The notes under the pieces: generated by a model
Databases searched by the model: none
Told to the model about the DNA's origin: nothing
What the model saw: only the letters and a program-made list of their open reading frames with translations
Program-made: the position numbers and the translations under genes
Shown here: positions 1-8,646 of the stretch, piece after piece
Layout: each line of letters begins with the position of its first letter
Numbering within the stretch: position 1 is the stretch's first letter
Origin: Corynebacterium lizhenjunii
GTDB lineage: Bacteria; Actinomycetota; Actinomycetes; Mycobacteriales; Mycobacteriaceae
Length of the DNA stretch: 64,000 nucleotides
Direction of reading: 5' to 3'
NCBI RefSeq assembly: GCF_011038655.2
Contig: NZ_CP064954.1
Location: forward strand, 2,480,001 to 2,544,000

Positions 1-370
1 AGCAAAAATGCGACTCTTAAACAGTATGCACCAAACCAAAAATTATCAGTTCTATTACAGTGACACCCCACATTCGGAACAGGGCACCACCCGGCACACA
101 CCAACCAACCACACCCACCAAACAGGCGCAGCCAGCACAACACACTTCCACCACAATGACCGCCACAGCAGACAAACAAAAATAAAAGTACATTGGCACA
201 CTATTGAGTTCTCAAACAACATCCCCACCCACATCCACACACCAGAAACACTCTAGCAAGCTTCAAAGGAGGAACATCAGCAACTGTTTTCTTACCGCCT
301 CACCGCAATCAACCAGACCCAACAAAAAGCGGGCTGTAAGCGGGGCGCTGTCGGTCGCGCTGACTTGAAC
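1..370 (-). promoter_or_regulatory. Probable leader/upstream region of an rRNA operon lying left of the window
   Basis: Read on the minus strand, 220-193 gives GTTGTTTGAGAACTCAATAGTGTGCCAA in pieces: GTTTGAGAACTCAA followed by TAGTGTGCCAA. This is the conserved leader element found just upstream of 16S rRNA genes in many actinobacteria. The 16S gene itself would begin beyond position 1. No convincing protein gene is present here. I could not fix the promoter; TAGAGT near 253-258 (minus) is a possible -10 box without a good -35 box. Assignment rests on memory of the leader motif, not on seeing 16S sequence. Confidence 0.55.
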
Positions 371-480
371 TAATCTACACACACCCCACCACCAACACAA
401 ATCCCCAGCCCACACCCCATATCCACCCCACACCAACCACCACCCAAACAACCCCAACCACCAACAAACCCCCAACCCAC
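371..480. other. Almost G-free tract (G/T-rich on the minus strand)
   Basis: Between 371 and 480 the plus strand has only one G (about position 408) and is nearly all A and C; 421-480 contains no G at all. The minus strand therefore carries runs such as GGGTTGGGGG and GGGG separated by short T/G loops, a G-quadruplex-capable pattern upstream of the presumed rRNA leader. No gene is seen in 371-531. Confidence 0.6.
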
Positions 481-483
481 AGC

Positions 484-496
484 GGCATCGGCAAGC
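484..496 (-). repeat. Interspersed GCATCGGCAAGC motif, intergenic copy
   Basis: GGCATCGGCAAGC, one copy of the short motif repeated throughout the window (see findings). This one lies outside any gene, just downstream of the stop of the ABC permease-like gene. Confidence 0.7.
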
Positions 497-531
497 AACT
501 GCAAAATTGGGGGGTCGAAGGAATGGAACAA

Positions 532-1590
532 CTAGCTGAGGCCGAACCAGTCCGCAAAGGTCGGAGCGCTGGTGTCATAAGTCCGCGCCAAGAACAACGT
601 GGTGGGCACCCAGGCGACCACAGCGACCAAGGCAATACCCAAGCCCACCAGCTGGCTGCCATCCCAGATTTGCGTGTAGTAGAACGCCGCCGCACCGACC
701 GCCAGGAAGAAAACTCCGAGCAGCCAACTCCACCGCAGGGATGCCGGCTGCAAGCCCAGGGTAGTCAGCAAGGTTGGCAGCATGAGCACAATGACGGTCA
801 GGCCCATGGGCCATGCGCCCGTCCACAGGGCAACCGCTGCAAGCACAACGAACCCACAGGCCATGCCCAATAAGTGGATACCTACCACCGCTGTAGTCCA
901 CTCGCGGCGCGTTCCACCGAAATGGACGTAATCGCGCAAGGTATCTGAGTCGTTGCCCAGCAGCGCGTACTGAGTAAATAACACACCGAAGAAAATGATT
1001 TTGAGTATTCCGTCAGCTATTGCGAAGTGCTGCAGCAATTCCGCGACGCCCAACGCCACCAGGACCACTGCCCACAGGACGGGCAGGCGCCACCACAGAG
1101 GCCGCACCACCAGTTGTACTAGCGGCGTTGCAGGAAGGCGGCCGAAAGAGTCGCGCCCATCGCTGTGAGCAATTAGTTCTGCCTGTCGCTCCTCATCCGT
1201 GTCCCGCGACGCATCTCGCTCGGGGTCCCTGGGCGGGCGGATGACTATCCACATTAAGGCTGCGAGAGCCGGAAGCACCAGCAAAGGTCTGCCAGCTATA
1301 AACAATCCCACCGCTCCACTGGCAAAAGTCAGCACGGCCAGAATTACCTTGTAGAGGTGTTCTTGCCTGCGCGTAATCCCCAACGCCACGATGGCTTTGC
1401 TATTTAGCTTGGGCATGGTCACCATGATCAGCAGTACCACGGCAAACAGCCACTGCCACAGCGGCGCGGCATCGGCAGTACCTATGCCCCACAGCAGGCC
1501 AAAGAAGGGCAACACCACCAAGCTATATTTGTCCACTACCCCGAACCAGAGGCGCACTTCGCGCCGCGCCGGACTCATGCGGGTACTCAT
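532..1590 (-). CDS. Membrane component of a GntR-controlled ABC exporter
   Basis: A 352-residue very hydrophobic protein with about eight predicted membrane segments, in two blocks separated by a charged cytoplasmic loop (about residues 125-170, rich in R, D and E). It has no ATPase domain. Its ATG overlaps the TAA of the upstream ATPase gene (TAATG), so the two are translationally coupled. With the YtrA-type GntR gene further upstream this is the usual regulator-ATPase-permease operon. An interspersed-motif copy at 1468-1478 encodes a short Ala-Asp-Ala stretch between the first membrane segments. The substrate cannot be read from sequence. The permease role is inferred from context and hydrophobicity. 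Confidence 0.75.
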   Translation of the reverse strand: MSTRMSPARREVRLWFGVVDKYSLVVLPFFGLLWGIGTADAAPLWQWLFAVVLLIMVTMPKLNSKAIVALGITRRQEHLYKVILAVLTFASGAVGLFIAGRPLLVLPALAALMWIVIRPPRDPERDASRDTDEERQAELIAHSDGRDSFGRLPATPLVQLVVRPLWWRLPVLWAVVLVALGVAELLQHFAIADGILKIIFFGVLFTQYALLGNDSDTLRDYVHFGGTRREWTTAVVGIHLLGMACGFVVLAAVALWTGAWPMGLTVIVLMLPTLLTTLGLQPASLRWSWLLGVFFLAVGAAAFYYTQIWDGSQLVGLGIALVAVVAWVPTTLFLARTYDTSAPTFADWFGLS

Positions 1591-2447
1591 TAGCGCTCAC
1601 CTGCCCCGGTGGTTGCCAACGCGGTGACTGCTTGTTCCAGGCTGACTTCCTGGGCGCGCAAGCGCAGATGCGCGGCAGCTTCAAAGACCTCGTCCACGCG
1701 GTGCCCGCGGGCATCGATGAGGACTTTATCCCCGACGGGGGAACTTTCCCGGCCCAAGATGGGCAGTCGCAGCTGCTCTATCGCCTGGTCCACTAGCCCC
1801 GCCGGGCCACTGAGGGACACCACGGCCTCCAGGATGTCGCCAACCTGGCCTGCCAAGGGGGCATCGGCAAGCAAAAGCACTGTGTTCAGGTGACCTGCCA
1901 GCTCGTTGAGGTGGTGGGTGGAGATAATAATGGTGCGGCCGTGCTCCTGGGCCAGAACCTCGAAGAAGACCTCCCGTTTGGCGACATCGAGGCCCAGGTA
2001 GGGCTCGTCAAGCAGCATCAACTCGCAGCCGGAAGCGCACGCCATAATGATGCCCATGGCGGATTTCTGCCCACGGGAAAGACCTGAATAGTTCTTCTTG
2101 GGTAACTCGAAGCGCTCGATGAGTTCCTCGGCACGGTCCTGGTTCCAGGTCTCCCAGCGCGCCCGGCCCAGCTTGCACAGGGTAGCTACGTTCCAGCCAT
2201 CCGGTAGCGGGTTATCAATGCCCATCAAAATGGTCCGGTCCAGTACATAGCGCAGGTCAAACGGCGCGTGACCAAATACCTGCAGGCCACGGGCATTGCG
2301 CTGCCCGGCAATCATTCGCAACAGCGTAGTCTTACCCACACCGTTGGCCCCTACCAGGCCGTGGGTAAGCCCGCGCTCCAGGGAAAAGTTTAGGGGCGGG
2401 GTGTTGCGCATTTCCAGCTCGTGCGCGGTGACGATGTGGTTGCTCAT
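1590..2447 (-). CDS. ABC transporter ATP-binding protein
   Basis: A 285-residue ABC ATPase. Walker A is GANGVGKT at residues 33-40, the signature is LSRGQ at 123-127 (a variant of LSGGQ), Walker B is LMLLDEP at 143-149, and the switch histidine lies in STHH near 178. Residues after about 200 form a C-terminal extension typical of YtrB/EcsA-type exporters. It probably energises the membrane protein encoded by the overlapping downstream gene. An interspersed motif copy (1857-1872) encodes LADAP in a loop after the H-switch. It lies directly downstream of the GntR gene and is probably co-transcribed with it. Confidence 0.9.
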   Translation of the reverse strand: MSNHIVTAHELEMRNTPPLNFSLERGLTHGLVGANGVGKTTLLRMIAGQRNARGLQVFGHAPFDLRYVLDRTILMGIDNPLPDGWNVATLCKLGRARWETWNQDRAEELIERFELPKKNYSGLSRGQKSAMGIIMACASGCELMLLDEPYLGLDVAKREVFFEVLAQEHGRTIIISTHHLNELAGHLNTVLLLADAPLAGQVGDILEAVVSLSGPAGLVDQAIEQLRLPILGRESSPVGDKVLIDARGHRVDEVFEAAAHLRLRAQEVSLEQAVTALATTGAGER

Positions 2448-2514
2448 TGATCAATCTCAGCTTTCTTACGTAGTTTGTCGGTGAATTTTTCAGACGAAGA
2501 CTTTCGGCGCGGAC

Positions 2515-2889
2515 TCACGAATACAGCCCTCGGCTTTCTGCCACGCGATGCACCAGCTCCTGGAGTTGCTGCCGGGTATAACCCAGGCGGGCGGCCTCAT
2601 CCACTAGCGGCGCGACGTATTCCGCCGCAAATTGGCTGCGGCGCCGGGTGCGAATGACTTCGGTAGCTCCTGCAGCAACGAACATGCCGATGCCGCGACG
2701 CTTTTCCAGGATTCCTGTGTCTGCGAGCAAGGCGATTCCCTTTCTGGCGGTTGCCGGGTTGATGTTGTGGAAAGCTGCGAGCTCATTAGTCGAGGGCGCC
2801 TGGGTGCCCTCAGGGAGGGTGCCGTCCACAATGGAGTCCTCAACCAGGGCGGCGATTTGCCGGAACAGTGGTTGGGTGGAGTTGTCCAT
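2515..2889 (-). CDS. GntR family (YtrA subfamily) transcriptional regulator
   Basis: A 124-residue protein with an N-terminal winged helix-turn-helix (about residues 10-75, with the GntR-like PSTNELAAFHNINPATARKG segment) and only a short C-terminal helical tail. That lack of a full effector domain defines the YtrA subfamily. It is the first gene of a three-gene operon with the ABC ATPase and membrane protein. An almost perfect inverted repeat lies just upstream of its start (2911-2934), so autoregulation and control of the ABC genes is likely. The effector is unknown; YtrA homologues often answer to cell-wall-active compounds. Confidence 0.88.
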   Translation of the reverse strand: MDNSTQPLFRQIAALVEDSIVDGTLPEGTQAPSTNELAAFHNINPATARKGIALLADTGILEKRRGIGMFVAAGATEVIRTRRRSQFAAEYVAPLVDEAARLGYTRQQLQELVHRVAESRGLYS

Positions 2890-2910
2890 GATGGCCTTTG
2901 CGGTTTAGTT

Positions 2911-2934
2911 GGTTGGTTACTTCAGTAACTAACC
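2911..2934. promoter_or_regulatory. Inverted repeat, probable GntR/YtrA operator
   Basis: GGTTGGTTAC-TTCA-GTAACTAACC: ten-base arms with one mismatch around a four-base centre, 22 bp upstream of the GntR start codon. Position and symmetry fit an autoregulatory operator. Confidence 0.65.
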
Positions 2935-3036
2935 GTAGAACATTCCTGGGAGTTTGTCCACTCTTATCGCAGTTTTGGCAGTTTTCGGGCACACTAGGAG
3001 GCACCAGTTAATTAGAAATGCATTAGGGATTAGGCA

Positions 3037-4347
3037 ATGTTAGAGAGAACACTCGTTTTCGTCGATACTTCGTATCTGTTAGCCAGTTTTTATAACGCCT
3101 GGGAGACCGGGGCGCGCGCGCAGCTAGAGATCGACTTGCCCGAGGTAGTCAACACCATGGGCGCTATGATTGAAAACCAGCTTGGCCAGAAGATTCAGCG
3201 CCAGTACTGGTACGACGGCATTCCGGAAAATGGCCCGCACCGTTATCAGCGCGCCTTGCGCACCTGCGATGGCGTGCAACTGCGCACCGGCCAGCTCATC
3301 GAGTGGGGCGATCGCCGCACGCAGAAGGGAGTGGACACCCGCCTGGTGGCAGACATGATCGTCTCCGCCATGAAACAGCAGGTCACCGACTTTGTGCTGG
3401 TCTCCGGGGATGCAGACATGATCCCCGGCGTGGAGGAGGCCGTGCTCGCTGGCATTCGCGTTCACCTCTATGGCTTCGGCTGGGATTCCATGTCCTCCAA
3501 CCTGCGCCACGCGTGCGATAGCACCACCATTCTGGACCCGCGTGAGGACTTCGCCGATGCCATGGAGATCCAGGTCCTCGAGGGCCCGCTACCGCCGGTT
3601 ATTCGCGAGCAACGCCCCGACAAGGAAGACCCTGCCGCAGCAGCACCTGACCAGGACACCGCAGCCGTTGGGTACGCCGAGCCCGCAGAGGCCGAGGCGG
3701 CTTTCGCTTCCGCCCCGCGCACGGCGCCCGCTTCCCCTACCGCTGCTCCTATCCAGTCTGCCGATGCCGCCTCTACCGACACCATCGCCGCCGATGCCGC
3801 CGCGGCAGCCCCCACCCAGCTTGCCGATGCCCCCGCTAGCGCCGACTCTGCAGTAGCCACTGCTCAGGACTCGCCGGATGACACCACCCCGGGCTCTGCG
3901 CCCGATACCAGGACAGTCTCTCCGGCAGAGTCGCGCGCGCAGACCCGCGCAGACTCCACCGAAGCCCCGGAGAGCGCCACGGACAAACCGCGCACTGCCG
4001 GCCCTTCCGGCCCGCCCAAGCCGTCGATGATGGCGCCGCGTCGCAAGCTGCGCTCGCGCTACGTCCCGCTGCCGGAAGAAGTGTGGACCTCCGCGGGCTT
4101 CCAGACCCCCTTCGACGTGGGACGCCAGTACGCCAGCTGGTGGTATGAAAATGCGGCAACCACGCAGCAGCGCGACCAAGCGCACCTACTCTCTGGCGGT
4201 GGACTGCCACCGGAGGTGGACCGTCCCCTACTGCAGTTTGCGTGCGAAACCTTGCATGAATACACCCTGACGGAAACCCAGCGCGTCAATCTCCGCGATG
4301 GATTCCACTCGGGCATTCGCGGCGTACTACTTAACCTCCGCGACTAG
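3037..4347 (+). CDS. NYN-domain (PIN-like) protein
   Basis: A 436-residue protein. Residues 1-170 form an NYN/PIN-like nuclease fold with acidic residues D10, D100, D106, D125 and D127 (SGDADM). Family members are RNA-processing nucleases, so ribonuclease activity is likely but unproven. Residues 180-330 are an Ala/Pro/Asp-rich low-complexity linker holding at least three copies of the interspersed motif (3758-3768, 3787-3797, 3819-3834). Residues 335-436 form a compact C-terminal domain seen in actinobacterial NYN proteins. The gene converges on the PspA-like gene, and the two stop codons share the sequence CTAG. Confidence 0.85.
   Translation: MLERTLVFVDTSYLLASFYNAWETGARAQLEIDLPEVVNTMGAMIENQLGQKIQRQYWYDGIPENGPHRYQRALRTCDGVQLRTGQLIEWGDRRTQKGVDTRLVADMIVSAMKQQVTDFVLVSGDADMIPGVEEAVLAGIRVHLYGFGWDSMSSNLRHACDSTTILDPREDFADAMEIQVLEGPLPPVIREQRPDKEDPAAAAPDQDTAAVGYAEPAEAEAAFASAPRTAPASPTAAPIQSADAASTDTIAADAAAAAPTQLADAPASADSAVATAQDSPDDTTPGSAPDTRTVSPAESRAQTRADSTEAPESATDKPRTAGPSGPPKPSMMAPRRKLRSRYVPLPEEVWTSAGFQTPFDVGRQYASWWYENAATTQQRDQAHLLSGGGLPPEVDRPLLQFACETLHEYTLTETQRVNLRDGFHSGIRGVLLNLRD
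3758..3834 (+). repeat. Interspersed motif cluster inside the NYN gene
   Basis: Copies at 3758-3768, 3787-3797 and 3819-3834 (the last is the full AGCTTGCCGATGCCCC form), all in the low-complexity linker. Confidence 0.75.
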
Positions 4348-5090
4348 CGGGCGTCTTCGCCAGATTCGAGCTCTTTCTTACGCTCCATCTGGGCGCGGAT
4401 TTCCGCCAGGCGGGAATTGGCCTTGATCTCGGTCTCCGCCTGGACAAAGTCCTGAATGTGGGTGCCCTCCATCAGTTCCTGGTGGCCAAGGGCGTCCGCA
4501 TAGCGTTTCTCAATCTTGGCGCGCACCGCATCCAGGGTAGGCACGGAGTCCTCCGGATTGAGGTCATTGAGGGAATCCATTGCTTTGGCATTACTCTCCT
4601 GCATGGCGGCCTGGTCTGCCTGCGCCATGAGCTGGTCCACCTGCGCTAGCTGCTCCTGCAACCGGGCTTCGGACTCTTTTTGCTTAGCGGCGGCCTGCTC
4701 GGCTGCAGAGGTGGCGGCCTGGTGCTGAACCTTCAGCTCCTCCAGCTCTTGTTCCGCAGCCACTAGCTGCGCTGCTACAACCTCCGCAGCTTGGGTATAT
4801 TCCTGCGCTTTAGTGCTATCGCCCGCCGCAGAAGCCTCGTCTGCAAGTTGGAGCGCCTGTTGGGTTTGCCGCTGGTATTTCTCCGCAGCCTCAATTTGTC
4901 GGTTGAGCTGCATTTCCAGCCGGGACTTATTGCCAATAATCTCCGCAGCGTGCTCCGTTATTTCCTGGTGCTGCTTCTTGGCGGCGGCGACAGCCTGCTG
5001 GATTTGAACTTTGGGGTCGGCGTTATCGTCAATCTTCTGGTCAAACGACGCCATCAGATACTTCCAGCCCTTGCTCACCGGGTTAGCCAT
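4344..5090 (-). CDS. PspA/IM30 family protein
   Basis: A 248-residue, almost wholly alpha-helical protein with long coiled-coil heptads and frequent Glu, Gln and Ala. It opens with a basic-hydrophobic helix (KGWKYLMASFDQKIDDNADPK), the PspA/Vipp1 pattern. Family members assemble into membrane-associated rings and help maintain the membrane under envelope stress. No dedicated regulator is adjacent. The start ATG at 5090 is preceded by GGAGTA. The thioredoxin terminator lies between this gene and trxA, so it probably has its own promoter. Confidence 0.85.
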   Translation of the reverse strand: MANPVSKGWKYLMASFDQKIDDNADPKVQIQQAVAAAKKQHQEITEHAAEIIGNKSRLEMQLNRQIEAAEKYQRQTQQALQLADEASAAGDSTKAQEYTQAAEVVAAQLVAAEQELEELKVQHQAATSAAEQAAAKQKESEARLQEQLAQVDQLMAQADQAAMQESNAKAMDSLNDLNPEDSVPTLDAVRAKIEKRYADALGHQELMEGTHIQDFVQAETEIKANSRLAEIRAQMERKKELESGEDAR

Positions 5091-5120
5091 GGATGAAATA
5101 CTCCTTCGTGGTGGTATAGA

Positions 5121-5159
5121 AAAATGCGCTGTCCCACCAGTCTACGTGGGACAGCGCAT
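5121..5159 (-). terminator. Rho-independent terminator of trxA
   Basis: A perfect 14-bp stem (5124-5137 with 5146-5159) and an 8-base loop. On the minus strand it is followed by a short T run, directly downstream of the thioredoxin gene. Confidence 0.85.
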
Positions 5160-5206
5160 CTTAGCCGGGGCCAGCTTTTAAGCCAGCACCCTCAAGTCCG
5201 CTTAGC

Positions 5207-5258
5207 TTTCAGCGCCAGTTTTCAACGCTAGTTTTCAGCGCTAGTTTTCAGCGCCCTG
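5207..5258. repeat. Four tandem 13-bp repeats across the trxA stop codon
   Basis: Units TTTCAGCGCCAGT, TTTCAACGCTAGT, TTTCAGCGCTAGT and TTTCAGCGCCCTG follow without gaps. The trxA stop codon (5241-5243) lies inside the third unit, so copy number sets the 3' end context but not the conserved protein. Confidence 0.8.
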
Positions 5259-5612
5259 CTGCGCTGCTACTTGGGCGCGCACCTCGTCCATATCGAGGTC
5301 CTTGACCTGAGTAATCAGATCCTCTAGAGCTGCGGGCGGTAGCGCACCGGCTTGGCGGAAGACCAACACTCCATCCCGGAAGGCCATCAGGGTGGGGATG
5401 GACTGGATTTGCAAGGCACCCGCCAGCCCCTGATTGGCTTCGGTGTCCAGCTTGGCAAAGGTGACGTCCTCATGCTTGTCCGATGCCCCCTCAAAGACCG
5501 GCGCAAAGCGCTTGCAGGGTCCGCACCAGTCAGCCCAGGCGTCTACCAGCACAATGCCGTCCGCACTGACGGTAGTTTCAAAATCCTTCTCAGTGACGTC
5601 GATGGTTGCCAT
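5241..5612 (-). CDS. trxA: Thioredoxin
   Basis: A 123-residue thioredoxin-fold protein with the active site W29-C30-G31-P32-C33-K34 and the cis-proline loop SIPTLMAF. It reduces disulfides in cytoplasmic proteins using electrons from thioredoxin reductase, which is not in this window. Length is slightly above classical TrxA (about 105-110) because of an acidic C-terminal tail (DMDEVRAQVAAQQGAEN). It appears monocistronic: a strong terminator follows, and 320 bp separate it from the divergent copper genes. Confidence 0.9.
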   Translation of the reverse strand: MATIDVTEKDFETTVSADGIVLVDAWADWCGPCKRFAPVFEGASDKHEDVTFAKLDTEANQGLAGALQIQSIPTLMAFRDGVLVFRQAGALPPAALEDLITQVKDLDMDEVRAQVAAQQGAEN

Positions 5613-5933
5613 AGAGTTCTAACTCCTTAATTCATAGTGCAATGTCCAGTGCCACGAAGTCCGCAAAAGCTCAACGCGACCTATCATTATCCCCGTTTTG
5701 CCGGGGTTGTTCCTATCAACCGTACCTGGTTGGGGTTTATTCCGCAGCCGTACCAACGCTGTACCAACAAGGCAAGATCTGCGCCAACTGGGCAAGCTCT
5801 AGCCTCAACCTGCCTCAGCCCAACCCGACTCTGCCTCAGCCCGCCCCAGTCCAACCCAACTACCCCCTTGCGCCATACCCGGCAGGGGTATATTCTTGGG
5901 CGGTAGTACATCCCAGCTATGTAAGGAGTTTTC
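5613..5933. other. Divergent intergenic region between trxA and the copper genes
   Basis: No gene recognised. It contains a small CCCCG...CGGGG hairpin at 5691-5706, a C-rich stretch with repeated GCCTCAGCCC blocks (about 5810-5850), and the copper-gene promoter/operator at 5868-5896. Confidence 0.6.
5868..5896 (+). promoter_or_regulatory. Copper-gene promoter with CsoR-type palindrome
   Basis: ATACCC (5875-5880)-GGCAG-GGGTAT (5886-5891) is the six-base G/C-tract inverted repeat recognised by CsoR-family copper repressors. It sits between a possible -35 TTGCGC (5868-5873) and -10 TATTCT (5891-5896) separated by 17 bp, so bound repressor would block RNA polymerase. No csoR gene is in the window. 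Confidence 0.7.
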
Positions 5934-6131
5934 ATGGTCCAGACCTACACCGTCACCGGCATGACGTGCGGCCACTGCGAGCTTTCCGTCCAAGAGGAAA
6001 TCGCAGAGATCCCCGGCGTCACCAGCGTAAATGCTGACCACACCACCGGCTCCGTCCAGGTGGAAGGCGAAGGTTTTAGTAACGCCCAGATCGCCGCAGC
6101 CATTAAAGAGGCCGGCTACCAGCTGGCCTAA
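5934..6131 (+). CDS. copZ: Copper chaperone, heavy-metal-associated domain
   Basis: A 65-residue single HMA domain with the metal site MTCGHC (C12 and C15). It probably carries Cu(I) in the cytoplasm to the P-type ATPase encoded just downstream. RBS AAGGAG (5922-5927) is well placed before ATG. It is the first gene behind the CsoR-type operator and probably forms a copper-induced operon with copA. Confidence 0.88.
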   Translation: MVQTYTVTGMTCGHCELSVQEEIAEIPGVTSVNADHTTGSVQVEGEGFSNAQIAAAIKEAGYQLA

Positions 6132-6213
6132 ATCCGCCCGCACCCGCCTCAACCCCTCCCAGGCCCCGCAGCCCTCCCCCTTAGCCGCCCACCTTCACCC
6201 AGAGTCCAAGCCA

Positions 6214-8610
6214 ATGCCACAGCAAACTCTTGACCACATTGACCTCGGCGTCACCGGCATGACGTGCACCTCGTGCTCCTCACGCGTGGAGCGCAAGCTA
6301 AACAAGCTCGAAGGGGTGCACGCCACGGTCAACTTCGCCACCGAGTCCGCCGCCATCGACTTCAACCCGCAGCACATTGACGTGGCAATGCTCATCAGCA
6401 CGGTCCAGAATGCCGGATATGATGCCTTTCCCCACACGCCCGGCGCGCCCCACGGCCCCCAGCCGGCCCCGGGTGCACAAAACGCCGTGCAGCCCGGGAC
6501 CGAACCCACCGCACAAAACTCCGTGGAGCCGGGGGATGGGGCGGCATCGGCAAGCCACGGGGCATCGGCAGAACCGGCGCAGGACGCCGCGCGCAAGCAG
6601 GAAGCGGACCTGCTGCGGCGCACCCTATTCAGTGCGGCCCTATCGCTGCCGCTAATGGTGGTCTCCATGGTGCCGGCCTGGCAGTTCCTCTATTGGCAAT
6701 GGGTCGCGTTGGCGCTGGCCACTGTGGTCTACGTCTTCGGCGGGGCGCCGTTCCACAAGGCGACCTGGGCCAACCTGCGCCACGGCGCGTTCACCATGGA
6801 CACGCTAATTTCGCTGGGCACCACTGCGGCGTATTTCTGGTCGCTGTACGCGCTTGTCTTCGGTAACGCCGGCCAGCCCGGAATGAAGATGCACATGACC
6901 TTCGCCGCCAACCATGCGCACATGGACCATATCTATCTGGAGTCCGTGGGCATGGTGATAACCTTTCTGCTGCTCGGGCGCTGGCTAGAGTTGCGCGCGA
7001 AGGGTAAATCCTCCGCTGCGCTGCGAACTCTGCTCAACATGGGCGCCAAGGACGTGGCGGTGTTGCGTCACGGCGCGCAGGTGCGCATCCCCATCGAGCA
7101 GCTGCGCGTGGGCGAGACCTTTGTGGTGCGCCCCGGCGAAAAGATAGCCACGGACGGCCAAGTACGCGCGGGGTACTCCGCAGTGGACGAGTCCATGCTC
7201 ACCGGGGAGCCCCTGCCCGTGGAGGTGGGCCCTGGAGATACCGTCACGGGCGCCACCCTCAACACGTCCGGGCTCCTGGAGGTCACCGCCACCCGCGTCG
7301 GCCGGGATACCGTCCTCGCCCACATGGCGCAGCTGGTCACCGATGCGCAGGCCTCCAAGGCACCAGTGCAGCGTCTGGTGGACCGCATTGCGCAGGTCTT
7401 TGTCCCGGTGGTCATTGGCATTTCGCTGCTGACACTGATGGTGCATTGGCTTGCCGATGCCCCTGCCCCCGCCTTCGTGGCCGCCGTCGCCGTCCTAATT
7501 ATCGCCTGCCCCTGCGCCCTGGGGTTGGCTACCCCCACCGCCATTTTGGTGGGCACCGGCCGCGGCGCCCAGCTGGGCATTCTAATCAAGGGCCCGGAAG
7601 TGCTGGAGTCCACCCGCAAGGTGGATACGGTGGTGCTCGATAAGACGGGCACCATTACTGAAGGCAAGATGACGGTCAGCGCCGTTACCCCGGCCTCGCG
7701 GACGAAGTACTCCCGTGATGAGCTGCTGCGCTTTGCCGCGGCAGCCGAGGCCGGATCTGAGCATCCAATTGCCCAGGCGATTGTGGGGGCCCATGCGCAG
7801 GCAGGGGTGCAACCCGGCGTGCGTGCGGATGCACATGCGGGCGGGCCGGCAGACGCACAGGCGGGCGGGCAATCCGACGAGCCCGCGGGACCGCCGGTGC
7901 TAGAGCCAGCTAGCGAATTTCGCGCCATTCCCGGGCAGGGCGTGCGCGCCACCGTGAGCGGCCACGAAGTAGCCGTTGGGCGCAGCGCCGCGCCCTATTC
8001 CGGCACGGGAACGTTGGTGGCGGTGAGCATTGACGGCACAGAAGCCGGAACCATAGAGGTCCGGGACACAGTAAAGGAGAGTTCGGCAGGGGGCATCGGC
8101 CAGCTCCGCAGCCTGGGCCTGACCCCGCACCTGCTTACTGGAGACGCCGAGGCCGCCGCGGCGCACGTGGCACAGGAAGTGGGCATTGAGCACGTCACGG
8201 CCGGGGTCATGCCGGAGGACAAGGTAGCCTTCGTGCGCCAGCTGCAGTCCGAAGGCAAAGTGGTAGCCATGGTAGGCGATGGCGTCAATGACGCCGCCGC
8301 ACTCGCGCAGGCCGACCTGGGTCTAGCGATGGGCGCGGGCACCGATGTGGCCATTGCGGCCTCGGACATCACGCTAATGACCAATGACCTCAATTCGGTG
8401 GCGGTGGCTATTCGGCTCTCGCGGCGAACACTGCGCACCATCAAAGGCAACCTGTTTTGGGCGTTCGCGTATAACGTCATCCTCATCCCCGTGGCGGCGC
8501 TTGGATGGCTAAACCCCCTATTTGCGGGTATGGCGATGGCGTTTAGTTCCGTATTTGTGGTGACAAACTCCCTGCGTCTGCGTAATTTTCAGCCAATTTC
8601 TGCAAAGTGA
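6214..8610 (+). CDS. copA: Copper-exporting P1B-type ATPase
   Basis: About 798 residues from ATG 6214; an upstream in-frame ATG at 6031 falls inside copZ and is rejected. There is one N-terminal HMA domain (C18xxC21). The core has the CPC membrane motif (C432-P433-C434), the phosphorylation site DKTGT (D476) and the hinge GDGVND (D689), which together define Cu(I)/Ag(I) exporters. The linker between HMA and the first membrane helix holds two interspersed-motif copies (6543-6571) encoding ASAS/ASAE. A second disordered Gly/Ala/Asp-rich insertion (nt about 7790-7890) interrupts the nucleotide-binding domain. The start lacks a strong SD, so coupling to copZ is possible. Confidence 0.92.
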   Translation: MPQQTLDHIDLGVTGMTCTSCSSRVERKLNKLEGVHATVNFATESAAIDFNPQHIDVAMLISTVQNAGYDAFPHTPGAPHGPQPAPGAQNAVQPGTEPTAQNSVEPGDGAASASHGASAEPAQDAARKQEADLLRRTLFSAALSLPLMVVSMVPAWQFLYWQWVALALATVVYVFGGAPFHKATWANLRHGAFTMDTLISLGTTAAYFWSLYALVFGNAGQPGMKMHMTFAANHAHMDHIYLESVGMVITFLLLGRWLELRAKGKSSAALRTLLNMGAKDVAVLRHGAQVRIPIEQLRVGETFVVRPGEKIATDGQVRAGYSAVDESMLTGEPLPVEVGPGDTVTGATLNTSGLLEVTATRVGRDTVLAHMAQLVTDAQASKAPVQRLVDRIAQVFVPVVIGISLLTLMVHWLADAPAPAFVAAVAVLIIACPCALGLATPTAILVGTGRGAQLGILIKGPEVLESTRKVDTVVLDKTGTITEGKMTVSAVTPASRTKYSRDELLRFAAAAEAGSEHPIAQAIVGAHAQAGVQPGVRADAHAGGPADAQAGGQSDEPAGPPVLEPASEFRAIPGQGVRATVSGHEVAVGRSAAPYSGTGTLVAVSIDGTEAGTIEVRDTVKESSAGGIGQLRSLGLTPHLLTGDAEAAAAHVAQEVGIEHVTAGVMPEDKVAFVRQLQSEGKVVAMVGDGVNDAAALAQADLGLAMGAGTDVAIAASDITLMTNDLNSVAVAIRLSRRTLRTIKGNLFWAFAYNVILIPVAALGWLNPLFAGMAMAFSSVFVVTNSLRLRNFQPISAK
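6543..6571 (-). repeat. Interspersed motif pair inside copA
   Basis: GGCATCGGCAAGCC (6543-6556) and GGGGCATCGGCAG (6559-6571), in the linker after the heavy-metal domain. Confidence 0.75.
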
Positions 8611-8646
8611 CAAAAAATATGCGCGCAGGCTCTAGCATGAAAGGGC

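Noticed and set aside
3589..4185. Long reading frames opposite the NYN linker (and similar ones opposite copA, ponA, MFS genes)
   Set aside because: They are antisense shadows in high-GC coding DNA with biased Arg/Ala/Gly composition and no domain.
6031..6213. Longer copA start at ATG 6031
   Set aside because: This would place 61 codons inside copZ in another frame and add no conserved sequence; ATG 6214 starts right before the heavy-metal domain.
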